Part shown: positions 1 through 7,086 of the stretch, piece by piece | Numbering within the stretch: the stretch's first letter is position 1 | Layout: each line of letters opens with the position of its first letter | Origin: Enterobacterales bacterium | Lineage (GTDB): Bacteria; Pseudomonadota; Gammaproteobacteria; Enterobacterales; Enterobacteriaceae | NCBI GenBank assembly: GCA_015654925.1 | Contig: JAATFX010000044.1 | Location: forward strand, 1 to 56,341 | Length of the DNA stretch: 56,341 nucleotides | Reading direction: 5' to 3' | Made by a program: the position numbers and the translations under genes | Notes under the pieces: model-generated | Databases searched by the model: none | The model's input: only the letters and a program-made list of their open reading frames with translations | What the model was told of the DNA's origin: nothing

Positions 1-58
1 GGGCCCGACAGCCCGGCCGGCAACATTAGCCTACCTACAGTCCACAGCAGAGATATGA

Positions 59-244
59 ATGAGGCTGTATAATGGCAGAGTATGTCTTAATGGTTCCATA
101 ACGGTTCCTAATGTTGCCAAATCAATATTGGGGGGCACGGGAGTCAGTATCGTCAGCTCAATATCGAACGGCAAGGTGAGTTCGCCGCACGCTTACAACC
201 CAACGGTAATTGATATCGGCAATCCAACCGGGTTGATTAAATAG
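59..244 (+). CDS. Unrecognised 61-codon reading frame, doubtful
   Basis: Short open frame near the left edge with no convincing ribosome binding site. The product is Ser/Gly/Val-rich and could be the tail of a surface or phage-tail-like protein, but I recognise no family. It ends 10 bases before the convergent antitoxin gene. It may equally be chance. Function unknown. Confidence 0.15.
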   Translation: MRLYNGRVCLNGSITVPNVAKSILGGTGVSIVSSISNGKVSSPHAYNPTVIDIGNPTGLIK

Positions 245-253
245 CCAGCAAGA

Positions 254-544
254 TCAGGCAACCCTGAACACATTCAACATATCAGGATGTTTTTCGATAA
301 CCCGCAGAAGTTTCAGGCTGCTTCCAGTAGGTGTGCGCTTATGCTGTTCCCAGGCCTGCACGAGGGAAGGGGAAACGCCGACTACCTGTGCAAACTCATC
401 CTGTTTTAGATGCGCTTTGGTGCGAATAGCTTTCACATCCGGTAAAGTCACCGTAGTTACCCGGGCAGCTTTGATCTCACCGTTTTTGATGGCGACCGCT
501 TCCTGAGCACTGGCAAGTAATTCGTTAAACAATTCTTCTTTCAT
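254..544 (-). CDS. NadS/HigA-type antitoxin, HTH protein
   Basis: A 96-residue protein whose C-terminal half is an Xre-type helix-turn-helix (LKQDEFAQVVGVSPSLVQAWEQ, about residues 45-66, given here as its key stretch only) followed by the typical LLRVIEKHPD ending of the NadS/HigA family. The N-terminal half should wrap the toxin. It is the second gene of a pair: its start codon overlaps the toxin stop by 4 bases, so translation is coupled. Toxin-first order is that of HigBA-like systems. It is expected to neutralise the toxin and repress the shared promoter at the iterated operators at 888-926. Confidence 0.85.
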   Translation of the reverse strand: MKEELFNELLASAQEAVAIKNGEIKAARVTTVTLPDVKAIRTKAHLKQDEFAQVVGVSPSLVQAWEQHKRTPTGSSLKLLRVIEKHPDMLNVFRVA

Positions 545-873
545 TTTGTCCCCTCGATAGCCTCTATGACTTTTTTGGGCTGGTTTTTTTCGCTATTCGT
601 CAGGCTATCCTTTTCATTTTTGGGATAGGCAATCAGTAGGTATATTTCGCCGTCTCTTGTCAAGTAATAGTAGATCACCCGAATGCCCCCGCTTTTGCCC
701 ATTCCGGGCAGCGCCCAACGGACTTTTCTGCATCCGCCGGTACCGGCGATGGCGTCGCCTGCCGTTGCATCTAAGCTAAGGAATTCCTGAAATTTTTGGT
801 ATTCATCAGCATTCAGTAAACCGTCAATTCTCCTCTGGAAAATCGAGGTTTCGATGAAATGTAGCAGATCCAT
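541..873 (-). CDS. RelE/ParE-superfamily toxin
   Basis: A 110-residue protein of the RelE/HigB group. The core matches the family pattern: a conserved GxRKVRWALPGMGKSGGIRV segment, then YYYLTRDGEIYLLIAYPKNEKD, as in toxins paired with NadS antitoxins. Such toxins usually cut mRNA on the ribosome. No truncation is seen. It is the first gene of the operon and is followed by the antitoxin with a 4-base overlap. The start at 873 lies 15 bases from the first operator palindrome, so repression would block the promoter or leader directly. The assignment is by motif, and activity is not proven. Confidence 0.85.
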   Translation of the reverse strand: MDLLHFIETSIFQRRIDGLLNADEYQKFQEFLSLDATAGDAIAGTGGCRKVRWALPGMGKSGGIRVIYYYLTRDGEIYLLIAYPKNEKDSLTNSEKNQPKKVIEAIEGTK

Positions 874-887
874 TTGCTTCGCTCGCT

Positions 888-926
888 CTTACTCCGTAAG
901 ATTTTATCTTACTCACACACCGTAAG
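888..926. promoter_or_regulatory. Iterated palindromic operator of the toxin-antitoxin pair
   Basis: The half-sites CTTAC and GTAAG alternate: CTTAC-N3-GTAAG at 888-900 and CTTAC-N9-GTAAG at 908-926. The inner pair also forms GTAAG-N7-CTTAC at 896-912. This close packing immediately upstream of the toxin start is what autoregulated toxin-antitoxin operons show. Binding by the HTH antitoxin is inferred. Confidence 0.7.
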
Positions 927-975
927 ACTTGCAAGTTCTCTGTGCCTAAAAGTGGCTTCGCAAAAATGATTTTTC

Positions 976-1110
976 TCACCGTAAAAATACATTCTGACTT
1001 TCTTTGTCGTGGCGTTCCTGCGCCTTTCGCTTTTCCGTTGTTCCAACAAATTCCTTAATCTGTTTTCCGCCGGGTAGCCAGCAGATGTTACCTCGGCGAA
1101 AAATGGACAT
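976..1110 (-). pseudogene. Relic of a tyrosine recombinase (integrase) N-terminus
   Basis: From 1110 leftwards the frame reads MSIFRRGNICWLPGGKQIKE followed by FVGTTEKRKAQERHDK. This resembles the arm-type DNA-binding domain of phage integrases (pattern M-S-x-F-R-R-G-x-x-W ... GK-x-x-x-x-x-GT-x-x-K-R-x-A-x-x-x-H-D-K). Only about 45 residues survive and the frame stops at 976; no core-binding or catalytic domain follows. It most likely marks a decayed prophage or integrative element beside the toxin-antitoxin pair. The identification rests on a short motif. Confidence 0.5.
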
Positions 1111-1233
1111 GGCTTCTACTTTCGTGCATTCCCCGTGCTCGCCGCACCGCATTGATCGGATGGTTGAGTGCGGCAAGGCCACGCAAATCCTTTACCTACT
1201 TCCTGATTCCATATTGGCAAAATGTTGAACTTG

Positions 1234-1282
1234 TGTTACAAAAAATGTTTTAAACCTCTTGGTTGAGTCATTGTTTGTAACA
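1234..1282. promoter_or_regulatory. Inverted repeat upstream of the lipoprotein gene
   Basis: TGTTACAAA at 1234-1242 is matched by its exact reverse complement TTTGTAACA at 1274-1282, 31 bases apart and ending 20 bases before the start at 1303. The spacing suits two operator arms around a promoter. The regulator is unknown. Confidence 0.35.
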
Positions 1283-1302
1283 TTTAAAGCGAGGAAAGAA
1301 AG

Positions 1303-1734
1303 ATGAGAACAGTGTTTTTGGGGGTAGTGACGGCCGCTGCTCTGGTACTGACCGCCTGCTCAAGTGGCATAACGGGCGGTGAGGATAAATACAGCACCAC
1401 TTACGTGCAATCGCATATTACCGAAGGTAAAACGACCCAGGCTCAGGTTCAAAGCCTGTATGGCGTACCTGATGATAATGAAAAGTCGTCTCACGGCACG
1501 ACGTGGGTCTATCACAAAAATGGTAATTTGAGTGATGTTTCCAGCCTTGCCGGTTATATACCAGGCGCAAGCGCCGTATCGAGCGCATTGGGTATGGCCA
1601 ATACAGCTTCCTCCGCTTCCAGCAGTGCAAGCAAAGTGGCGGGCAAGACGAGTGGCGATACCGAAATCCACGGTAATCGCCTGTATATCACTTTCAATAA
1701 TCAAAATGTTGTTGATTTCTGGAGCTTGAACTAA
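1303..1734 (+). CDS. SmpA/OmlA (BamE)-like lipoprotein
   Basis: A 143-residue lipoprotein with a signal peptide and lipobox LTAC (Cys19). After the lipidation site comes the SmpA/OmlA-like pattern (ITEGKTTQAQVQSLYGVPDD), a two-helix start where such proteins repeat the phrase GxTTxxxVxxxxGxP, then a WVYHK strand. A Ser/Ala-rich linker (about 80-115) precedes a final beta strand ending in FWSLN. It is probably anchored to the outer membrane facing the periplasm. A purine-rich SD (GAGGAAAG) precedes the ATG. The precise role is unknown; BamE itself is shorter and is a separate housekeeping gene. Confidence 0.75.
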   Translation: MRTVFLGVVTAAALVLTACSSGITGGEDKYSTTYVQSHITEGKTTQAQVQSLYGVPDDNEKSSHGTTWVYHKNGNLSDVSSLAGYIPGASAVSSALGMANTASSASSSASKVAGKTSGDTEIHGNRLYITFNNQNVVDFWSLN

Positions 1735-1816
1735 GCGCAATGCCCGGGTTTACCGCCCTATGATGATGGTTAGCAACGCTGTGAAGCGTAGCGATGCCAT
1801 CTTGTGCTGAAGCGAG

Positions 1817-2401
1817 CTAGCTTCCTGTTTCCAAATTGATCCAATGGGCAATTTCCTGATAAGGAACAAATATGGTTTGATTCCTTTCAGGATGCGTTGC
1901 GGTAAAGACTCCCACGACTTTACCGTTATCGGCGTAAACCGGACCCCCGCTCATTCCCTGTATGCCGCCAGCGTTACTGAGAGCGATGAAACAGCTTTGC
2001 CGCGGTTTGTCCCACCAGCCGAACGTGGCCACTGCACCCGAGGATGACGTGGGCTCGGCCGTATAAGCGTTATAGCCGAACATGCTGATATGTTCCCCCT
2101 TGGTGGCCGGGGCCATTTTGGGTATGGGCTTGCCATGATTGTCCTGGTAGATAAGTGCTACGTCACACAGAGGATTGTAGGCTTTCACTTTTACCATCAT
2201 CACCCTGGCGACATGGCCGGCGGTCAGACTGTAATTTTCCGTTACCGGGAAACTGGAGCCCACGGCACCGGCCAAAATCGGGATACCGATAAAATGGAAA
2301 TCCGCTTTCTTCTCTGCTTGCTGGTCAACCTGATACTGCCCCACCGCGCTACAAGCACCAAGCATTAGGCCCATTACTACGATCATCAGATACTTAGGCA
2401 T
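1817..2401 (-). CDS. Trypsin-like serine protease lipoprotein
   Basis: A 194-residue protein with signal peptide and lipobox LGAC (Cys17). The chymotrypsin/V8-type catalytic residues are visible in order: His63 in LTAGHV, Asp80 in CDVALI, and Ser151 in QGMSGGPV. The fold is short, a single protease domain with no PDZ domain, so it is not DegP/DegS. The ATG at 2401 is chosen because AAGGG lies 8 bases upstream; a TTG two codons earlier is possible. It probably acts as an envelope-anchored protease in the periplasm. It is convergent with the SmpA-like lipoprotein gene. Substrate unknown. Confidence 0.75.
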   Translation of the reverse strand: MPKYLMIVVMGLMLGACSAVGQYQVDQQAEKKADFHFIGIPILAGAVGSSFPVTENYSLTAGHVARVMMVKVKAYNPLCDVALIYQDNHGKPIPKMAPATKGEHISMFGYNAYTAEPTSSSGAVATFGWWDKPRQSCFIALSNAGGIQGMSGGPVYADNGKVVGVFTATHPERNQTIFVPYQEIAHWINLETGS

Positions 2402-2775
2402 AATCAAAACCCTTAATCAAAGCGAATGCGTGACCGGCTGATAACTCATCCTTACTTGGCGTTTATCTGAGTTACCGCGGAACGAAAACAGACGGTGGTA
2501 GAGGTCATCCAGACTCGGTGGGTATAGTAGAGTGGTACAAAAGAGGTCTTCGCCGCCGGATGTTTGCCGGCATTGCGAGCGCTCATAGTGGTTTAAACAC
2601 GAGAGAGGCAATGCCGCTATTGGCCCGGCCTCGTTAAATATAGTCAAAGGAATGCTTGCTGCCAAAACAATTTGATTATAATTTGACCTAATCATTTAGC
2701 GTCGGTGGGGGCAATCCGACAAGCAGTCACCTGATTTAGCGTCACTGCCAGATGATGTAATAGCGGATTTCAAGC
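2402..2775. other. Intergenic stretch, no supported gene
   Basis: About 370 bases with no gene I can support. A minus-strand frame of 92 codons (2417-2695) encodes a plausible-looking but unrecognised C-terminal sequence and lacks a good SD. The words TTTAGCGTC at 2694-2702 and again near 2736-2744 form a short direct repeat. It could be debris of an inserted element. Confidence 0.3.
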
Positions 2776-2798
2776 ATAAAAAAACCGCGAAAGCGGGT
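2776..2798 (-). terminator. Rho-independent terminator, minus strand
   Basis: Read on the minus strand: stem CCGC, loop TTTC, stem GCGG, then seven T. It is short but well formed, and it ends the candidate small RNA. Confidence 0.6.
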
Positions 2799-2860
2799 CG
2801 TCAAGATAACGAAGTGATACAAGGGTTGTTCGTACCAAGGGAATTTCCCCCTGCAGGCAT
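2776..2860 (-). ncRNA. Candidate small RNA with its own terminator
   Basis: A minus-strand unit: an AT-rich promoter-like region with a perfect 17-bp palindrome (2878-2894), about 85 bases of transcript, then a compact terminator (CCGC-TTTC-GCGG followed by seven U) at 2776-2798. A 19-codon frame (2860 to 2801) lies inside but has no SD, so an untranslated RNA is more likely than a peptide gene. It is separated from the dehydrogenase gene upstream by that gene's own terminator. I recognise no known sRNA. Confidence 0.35.
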
Positions 2861-2877
2861 TTATAAATTTAGCTATT

Positions 2878-2894
2878 GTTTAGTAAAACTAAAC
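2878..2894. promoter_or_regulatory. 17-bp perfect palindrome
   Basis: GTTTAGT-AAA-ACTAAAC, arms of seven bases. It sits where the promoter of the candidate small RNA would be, so an operator is plausible. The regulator is unknown. Confidence 0.4.
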
Positions 2895-2924
2895 ATCATT
2901 TATTAAGAAATTTAGAAAAAATTT

Positions 2925-2974
2925 AAAAAAGCCAAAACATTGCCGCCGGCCGTGGATATCTGGCCGGCGGCAAT
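2925..2974 (-). terminator. Strong terminator of the dehydrogenase gene
   Basis: A 13-bp perfect stem (ATTGCCGCCGGCC at 2939-2951 against 2962-2974) with a 10-base loop, followed on the minus strand by GTTTTGGC and six T. It lies 13 bases past the stop of the gene at 2987-4030. Confidence 0.8.
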
Positions 2975-2986
2975 CCTGGAGCGGAT

Positions 2987-4030
2987 TTATGCGCTTTTGC
3001 CAAGGGCGCCGATAACCCCCCGGGCAATGGTTTCGGTGGCAGGGTCGTTATGCATGCCCTGGGCGGTGACCCGCTCAATGGCCTGCATAATATCCGCCGC
3101 CGCCGCCGGTTCGCCCAAGTGTTCCAGCAGCAAGGCGCCGGACCAGATAGCGGCGATGGGGTTGGCGATGCCCCGGCCGGCAATGTCCGGCGCAGAACCA
3201 TGCACCGGTTCAAACATCGACGGCGCATCGCCGGCGGGATTGAGGTTCGCCGAAGCGGCAAACCCCAGCCCGCCCTGGATAGCGGCGCCCAGATCGGTGA
3301 GGATATCGCCGAACAGATTGGACGCGACGACCACGTCCAGGCTGTCGGGCTGCATAACGAAACGGGCGGCCATGGCATCGATATGATAGCGGGTGACGGC
3401 GACATCAGGATATTGCGCCGCGATCTCGTGGGTGATTTCATCCCACATCACCATGGTATATTTCTGGGCATTGGACTTGGTGACCGAGGCCAGTATTTTG
3501 CGGCGGCGGCGGGCCTGTTCAAAACCAAAGCGCAGGATGCGCTCCACGCTATGACGGGTAAAAACCGAGGTTTCCACCGCCACTTCCTGCGGCGTACCCT
3601 GGTGCAATCGGCCGCCGGCGCCGCTGTATTCGCCTTCGGTATTCTCGCGGATGCACAGAATGTCAAAATCGCCCCGGCGCAGCGGCCCCTCAACGCCGGC
3701 CAGCAACCGGTGCGGCCGGACATTGGCATACAAATCAAAGCCTTTGCGGATCGGCAGCAATAGGCCGTGCAGCGAGACATCATCGGCCACTTGCTGCGGC
3801 CAGCCCACCGCGCCGAGCAGGATGGCATCAAAGGCGCGCAGCGTCTCGATGCCGTCTTCCGGCATCATTCGCCCATGCTGCAAATAATACTCGCAGGACC
3901 AGGGGAACCACTCTCCCCGCAGGCTGAAACCGTGATCGTCGGCGGCATGCTGCAGCACCCGCCAGGCCACGTCGGTCACCTCTACCCCGATGCCGTCGCC
4001 GGGGATGACCGCCACGCGGTATTGTTTCAT
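2987..4030 (-). CDS. Tartrate / D-malate dehydrogenase (decarboxylating)
   Basis: A 347-residue NAD-dependent beta-decarboxylating dehydrogenase. It opens with the family signature IPGDGIGVEV and contains LLPIRKGFDLYANVRP, RENTEGEYSGAGG, the catalytic-lysine region SVTKSNAQKYTMVMW, the metal-site stretch ASNLFGDILTDLGAAIQGGLG, and the NAD-binding FEPVHGSAPDIAG. The YANVRPHR and LGAVGWP features fit TtuC/DmlA (tartrate or D-malate) better than LeuB or Icd. A perfect SD (AGGAGGAAAC) precedes the ATG. It would convert D-malate to pyruvate or tartrate to oxaloglycolate/glycerate in the cytoplasm. It stands alone, with its own terminator; no transporter or LysR partner is adjacent. Confidence 0.85.
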   Translation of the reverse strand: MKQYRVAVIPGDGIGVEVTDVAWRVLQHAADDHGFSLRGEWFPWSCEYYLQHGRMMPEDGIETLRAFDAILLGAVGWPQQVADDVSLHGLLLPIRKGFDLYANVRPHRLLAGVEGPLRRGDFDILCIRENTEGEYSGAGGRLHQGTPQEVAVETSVFTRHSVERILRFGFEQARRRRKILASVTKSNAQKYTMVMWDEITHEIAAQYPDVAVTRYHIDAMAARFVMQPDSLDVVVASNLFGDILTDLGAAIQGGLGFAASANLNPAGDAPSMFEPVHGSAPDIAGRGIANPIAAIWSGALLLEHLGEPAAAADIMQAIERVTAQGMHNDPATETIARGVIGALGKSA

Positions 4031-4045
4031 GTTTCCTCCTCTTGC

Positions 4046-4165
4046 TTACTCTTCCTGGCCGCCGATACGGGCGTATTTGCCGATCCGATAATCCTGCAGC
4101 CACCGATAACCGCCTTCGCGTCCCAATGTCCGGTTCCAGCCCGTATCCCAGGGTCGGTACACCCA
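4046..4165 (-). pseudogene. Possible C-terminal gene remnant
   Basis: A minus-strand frame ending in TAA at 4046-4048, 15 bases upstream of the dehydrogenase start, reads WDTGWNRTLGREGGYRWLQD then YRIGKYARIGGQEE. It looks like a real protein tail: the GxxRxxGREGG pattern vaguely recalls aldehyde dehydrogenase ends. The frame is broken by a TGA just upstream. If real, an upstream partner of the dehydrogenase has been lost. Family assignment is a guess. Confidence 0.25.
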
Positions 4166-4625
4166 TCGTCAGGCTGAAACCGGCGATAAGTCCATCGTAG
4201 ATTGCCGGCCTGGACATAAAAACGATTGGTACAACCGCGTCCGGCATTGTGCCCGGCAGGGCGCCGTTACCGAGAGCGGTTGCCTGCAGACTACCGCCGT
4301 TGTCGGTATCGCGCCATTGTCCGTTAATATAATTTTGCTGCCGCTAACAATCCTGCCAGCCAGCAATAGCCTTTCTCTCAAAATGGACCCGGTGCCCTGA
4401 TGGCTCCGGGCGGGGGTATCCCGCCGGACATCGCGTTTCAGGCGGTAACTCCGCGGATTATCGCCCCCCGTCGTCCCCGGAAATATATTATGTGATACAG
4501 ATCCTTTATTTTTACCGTTTTGATCGGGATCGGAAAAAATTTTTCCCTTTTTAAGGCTTTTTTATGAGCCTTACGTGATAAACATTCATTCTCATTTAAT
4601 ACTATACATTCCGAGGTAAGACTTG
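4166..4625. other. Intergenic region upstream of the sugar operon
   Basis: No gene is supported here. Visible elements are a CRP-like half site (TGTGA at 4491-4495, second arm degenerate), an AT-rich run at 4533-4552, the inverted repeat AAGGCT-N8-AGCCTT at 4553-4572, and an SD-like GAGGTAAG just before the start at 4626. These probably form the promoter and control region of the HTH-kinase gene. Confidence 0.35.
4553..4572. promoter_or_regulatory. Inverted repeat before the HTH-kinase gene
   Basis: AAGGCT, eight bases, AGCCTT: a perfect 6-bp inverted repeat 54 bases upstream of the start at 4626. It could be the operator of the HTH-ribokinase regulator encoded just downstream. That link is inferred from position only. 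Confidence 0.3.
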
Positions 4626-5831
4626 ATGAATAAAAATGAAAGACAAAAGGCGATTCGAGTTAAACTGGTGAGAGATAAAAATGTCTATGTTGGCGACTTA
4701 GCGAAAGAGCTAAGTGTGACGACGCGCACGATCCGCAATGATTTAAAAGAATTAAGCACCCATGCCATTTGTGTGCTATTCCACGGTGGGGCGAAGTTAG
4801 TAGAAATAGCCGATGAATCAATGTTTGAGAAATCCGTCATCAATACTATTTTGAAGGGTCTTGGTGAAAGTGACTCTGATTTTTCTATTGCTCCCCAGCC
4901 AAAAGAGAGACTTCTCGACGGAGGGATTTATATTCTAGGTTCCTTTAATGTCGATATTGTTTCTGAAACGATGATGTTACCTCAGATCGGGCAAACTATT
5001 CGATCCTCGTCCACCAATTTTTATGCTGGGGGTAAAGGTACCAACCAGGCAGTGGCGGCAGCGAAAATAAACAATAATGTTCATTTGGCGATAAAGCTAG
5101 GCATGGATGAGTTTTCAGAAAAAGCAAGGAAATATATAACAAATACCGAAGTCTCGTCATTTACTATTTTCGAAAACGAAATAGCCTCTACGGGAATCGC
5201 AATTGTGTGGGTTTCTAGTACCACTGGCGATAACATGATCAGTATCGACCTCGGCGCCAACGAAACGTTCACTCAAGAAGATATTCTGTTTGATTTAGAG
5301 ATCATCCAGAACTGTAAGGTTTTTTTGACTCAGCTAGAGAATAATTTCCCTATTACGCGGTTTGCGATTATGCAAGCTAAATCATTTCAGGCATTGGTGG
5401 TGGTAAACCCTGCGCCCTATGTATCAGAAGTAAAAGAGATATTGCATCTAATTGATATTATTACACCCAATAAGGTCGAGGCGGAAGCCTTGTCGGGCAT
5501 GGCAATCACTGATATCAACTCTGCAAAATCAGCGGCTCGACATATTCATGACCATGGCGCCAAGTGTGTCATCATAACGCTGGGAAATCAGGGCTGTGTA
5601 TTATTTGATGGCGACAGTTTTACCCACGTTCCCGCGTATAAATCTGCGGTTATTGATACCAGCGGCGCTGGTGATGCATTTACCGGGGCGCTGGCCGGAT
5701 GTATTGCCAATGGGAAAAAATTGATCGATTCCGTGCAATATGCTTCCGCTTTCGCCTCGTTGAAAGTCGAGCGGAAAGGCGCCTCGAATATGCCGAATAG
5801 CGCGCTGGTTTATCATCGCATGCAGCAGTAA
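4626..5831 (+). CDS. DeoR-type HTH fused to a ribokinase-like (PfkB) kinase
   Basis: A 401-residue fusion. Residues 1-60 form a DeoR-family winged helix (VGDLAKELSVTTRTIRNDLK) ending in the family tag FHGGAKL. After a linker, residues about 98-400 form a complete PfkB sugar kinase: N-terminal GSFNVD, substrate loop AGGKGTNQAVAAA, NPAP, TPNKVEAEAL, ITLGNQGC, and the anion-hole/catalytic motif DTSGAGDAF. The kinase part is closest to ribokinase. Usual DeoR repressors carry a phosphosugar sensor domain instead, so here the kinase itself may be the sensor of the sugar. It heads an ABC sugar operon with no other regulator. The gene is markedly AT-rich. ATG at 4626 (after GAGG) is preferred to the TTG three bases earlier. 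Confidence 0.85.
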   Translation: MNKNERQKAIRVKLVRDKNVYVGDLAKELSVTTRTIRNDLKELSTHAICVLFHGGAKLVEIADESMFEKSVINTILKGLGESDSDFSIAPQPKERLLDGGIYILGSFNVDIVSETMMLPQIGQTIRSSSTNFYAGGKGTNQAVAAAKINNNVHLAIKLGMDEFSEKARKYITNTEVSSFTIFENEIASTGIAIVWVSSTTGDNMISIDLGANETFTQEDILFDLEIIQNCKVFLTQLENNFPITRFAIMQAKSFQALVVVNPAPYVSEVKEILHLIDIITPNKVEAEALSGMAITDINSAKSAARHIHDHGAKCVIITLGNQGCVLFDGDSFTHVPAYKSAVIDTSGAGDAFTGALAGCIANGKKLIDSVQYASAFASLKVERKGASNMPNSALVYHRMQQ

Positions 5832-5868
5832 TAACTATTGATTATCTTAATGATGTGAAAGATTTTTT

Positions 5869-5911
5869 TATACCCAAGAGCTTGAAGGCGACTTCAAGTA
5901 TACGGGGTATA
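5869..5911. repeat. 43-bp nested palindromic element
   Basis: Outer arms TATACCC (5869-5875) and GGGTATA (5905-5911) enclose inner arms CTTGAAG (5881-5887) and CTTCAAG (5892-5898) with a 4-base loop. It lies between the HTH-kinase gene and the binding-protein gene. It resembles the small dispersed palindromic repeats common in Enterobacterales, and it could also attenuate read-through. No second copy was found in this window. Confidence 0.5.
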
Positions 5912-5979
5912 GGGTCGACATAGTTGTGGCGACCACAACGCTGTTGTCTTTATCGTTACTCTCCCGAAAGGATAATTTC

Positions 5980-6942
5980 ATGAAGAACCAACCATTTTAT
6001 CAAGTCATCAGCGCCGCTGCGGTTCTGGCGCTTTCCGCTGTTATTGCTTTGCCCGTTTCCGCCGCCGACGCCCAGAGCAACAAACCCAAAATCGCCTTGG
6101 TGATGAAATCACTGGCGAATGAGTTTTTCTTAACGATGGAAACAGGCGCTAAGGATTACCAGAAAAAAAATGCTGATAAATTTGATCTGATTTCAAATGG
6201 TATTAAGAATGAAACCGATACGGCTAATCAGATCCAAATTGTTGAGCAAATGATTGTATCAAAAGCGGATGCCATTATTATTGCCCCTTCAGATTCTAAA
6301 GCTCTGGTTCCCGTGGTTAAAAAAGCCGTTGATGCGGGAATTATTGTCATTAATATTGATAATAAATTTGATGCCGCAGTGTTGAAAGATAAAGGGCTGA
6401 ATGTTCCTTTTGTTGGCCCGGATAACCGTAAAGGAGCAAAAGATATTGGTGATTATTTGGCTAAACACCTGAAGAAAGGGGATGAAGTGGGGATTATCGA
6501 GGGTATCCCAACATCTACTAACTCCCAGCAACGCACGCAAGGTTATCAGGATGCCATGGCGCAGGGTGGGATGAAAGTCGTATCGGTCCAGTCCGGACAA
6601 TGGGAAATTAATAATGCAAATGCCATCGCTGCGGCGATGCTGAGTGAATACCCCAATATTAAGGCCTTATTGGCGGATAACGATAATATGGCGCTGGGTG
6701 CCGTTTCCGCTGTTCGTGCCGCGGGGAAAAAAGGCCAGGTCCAAGTCGTGGGGTATGACAATATCGAAGCAATCAAACCGATGCTGGCTGATGGCCGGGT
6801 TTTAGCAACCGCAGATCAGTTCGCGTCGCAACAGGCGGTTTTTGGTATTGATGCCGCGTTGTCCGCCTTGAAAAATAAGACAAAACAAAGCGAATTGGCC
6901 AGTAGTGTAGAAACGCCGGTAAAACTGGTTATCAAGCAATAA
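5980..6942 (+). CDS. Sugar ABC transporter periplasmic binding protein (RbsB-like)
   Basis: A 320-residue pentose/hexose binding protein of the RbsB/Peripla_BP_4 family. The ATG at 5980 follows AAAGGA and gives a clean signal peptide ending VSAADA. The mature part starts KPKIALVMKSLANEFFLTME, typical of ribose-type binders, and keeps VEQMIVSKADAIIIAPSDSK, PFVGPDNRKGA and LLADNDNMALGA, which form the two-lobed sugar cleft. It delivers sugar to the permease and ATPase encoded next. A longer upstream in-frame start would spoil the signal peptide. Ligand not determined; ribose or another pentose is plausible. It is followed by a stable hairpin. Confidence 0.88.
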   Translation: MKNQPFYQVISAAAVLALSAVIALPVSAADAQSNKPKIALVMKSLANEFFLTMETGAKDYQKKNADKFDLISNGIKNETDTANQIQIVEQMIVSKADAIIIAPSDSKALVPVVKKAVDAGIIVINIDNKFDAAVLKDKGLNVPFVGPDNRKGAKDIGDYLAKHLKKGDEVGIIEGIPTSTNSQQRTQGYQDAMAQGGMKVVSVQSGQWEINNANAIAAAMLSEYPNIKALLADNDNMALGAVSAVRAAGKKGQVQVVGYDNIEAIKPMLADGRVLATADQFASQQAVFGIDAALSALKNKTKQSELASSVETPVKLVIKQ

Positions 6943-6997
6943 TGGTTTAATGCAATTAATGATGAGCTAATTCAAAGGTCGGGATAGCCCCTAGGAA

Positions 6998-7032
6998 CTT
7001 GACGTTGCCGCGGTGTTGGCTGCAACGTCAAG
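6998..7032 (+). promoter_or_regulatory. Hairpin between binding protein and ATPase genes
   Basis: Arms of 11 bases, CTTGACGTTGC and GCAACGTCAAG, with a 13-base loop and no T run. Such intercistronic hairpins usually protect the 3' end of the binding-protein message, raising its level above that of the membrane components. Confidence 0.5.
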
Positions 7033-7086
7033 CCTGAAGGCAGGCGCCTGTCCCACAATATTTTCGATTCGACGGTTAATTAATTT

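Noticed and set aside
2417..2695. A 92-codon minus-strand frame next to the protease gene
   Set aside because: The C-terminal half looks protein-like but matches nothing I know and has no SD; kept only as a note in the intergenic entry.
3050..3763. A 237-codon frame antisense to the dehydrogenase gene
   Set aside because: It mirrors the codon pattern of the real gene and has no recognisable domain.
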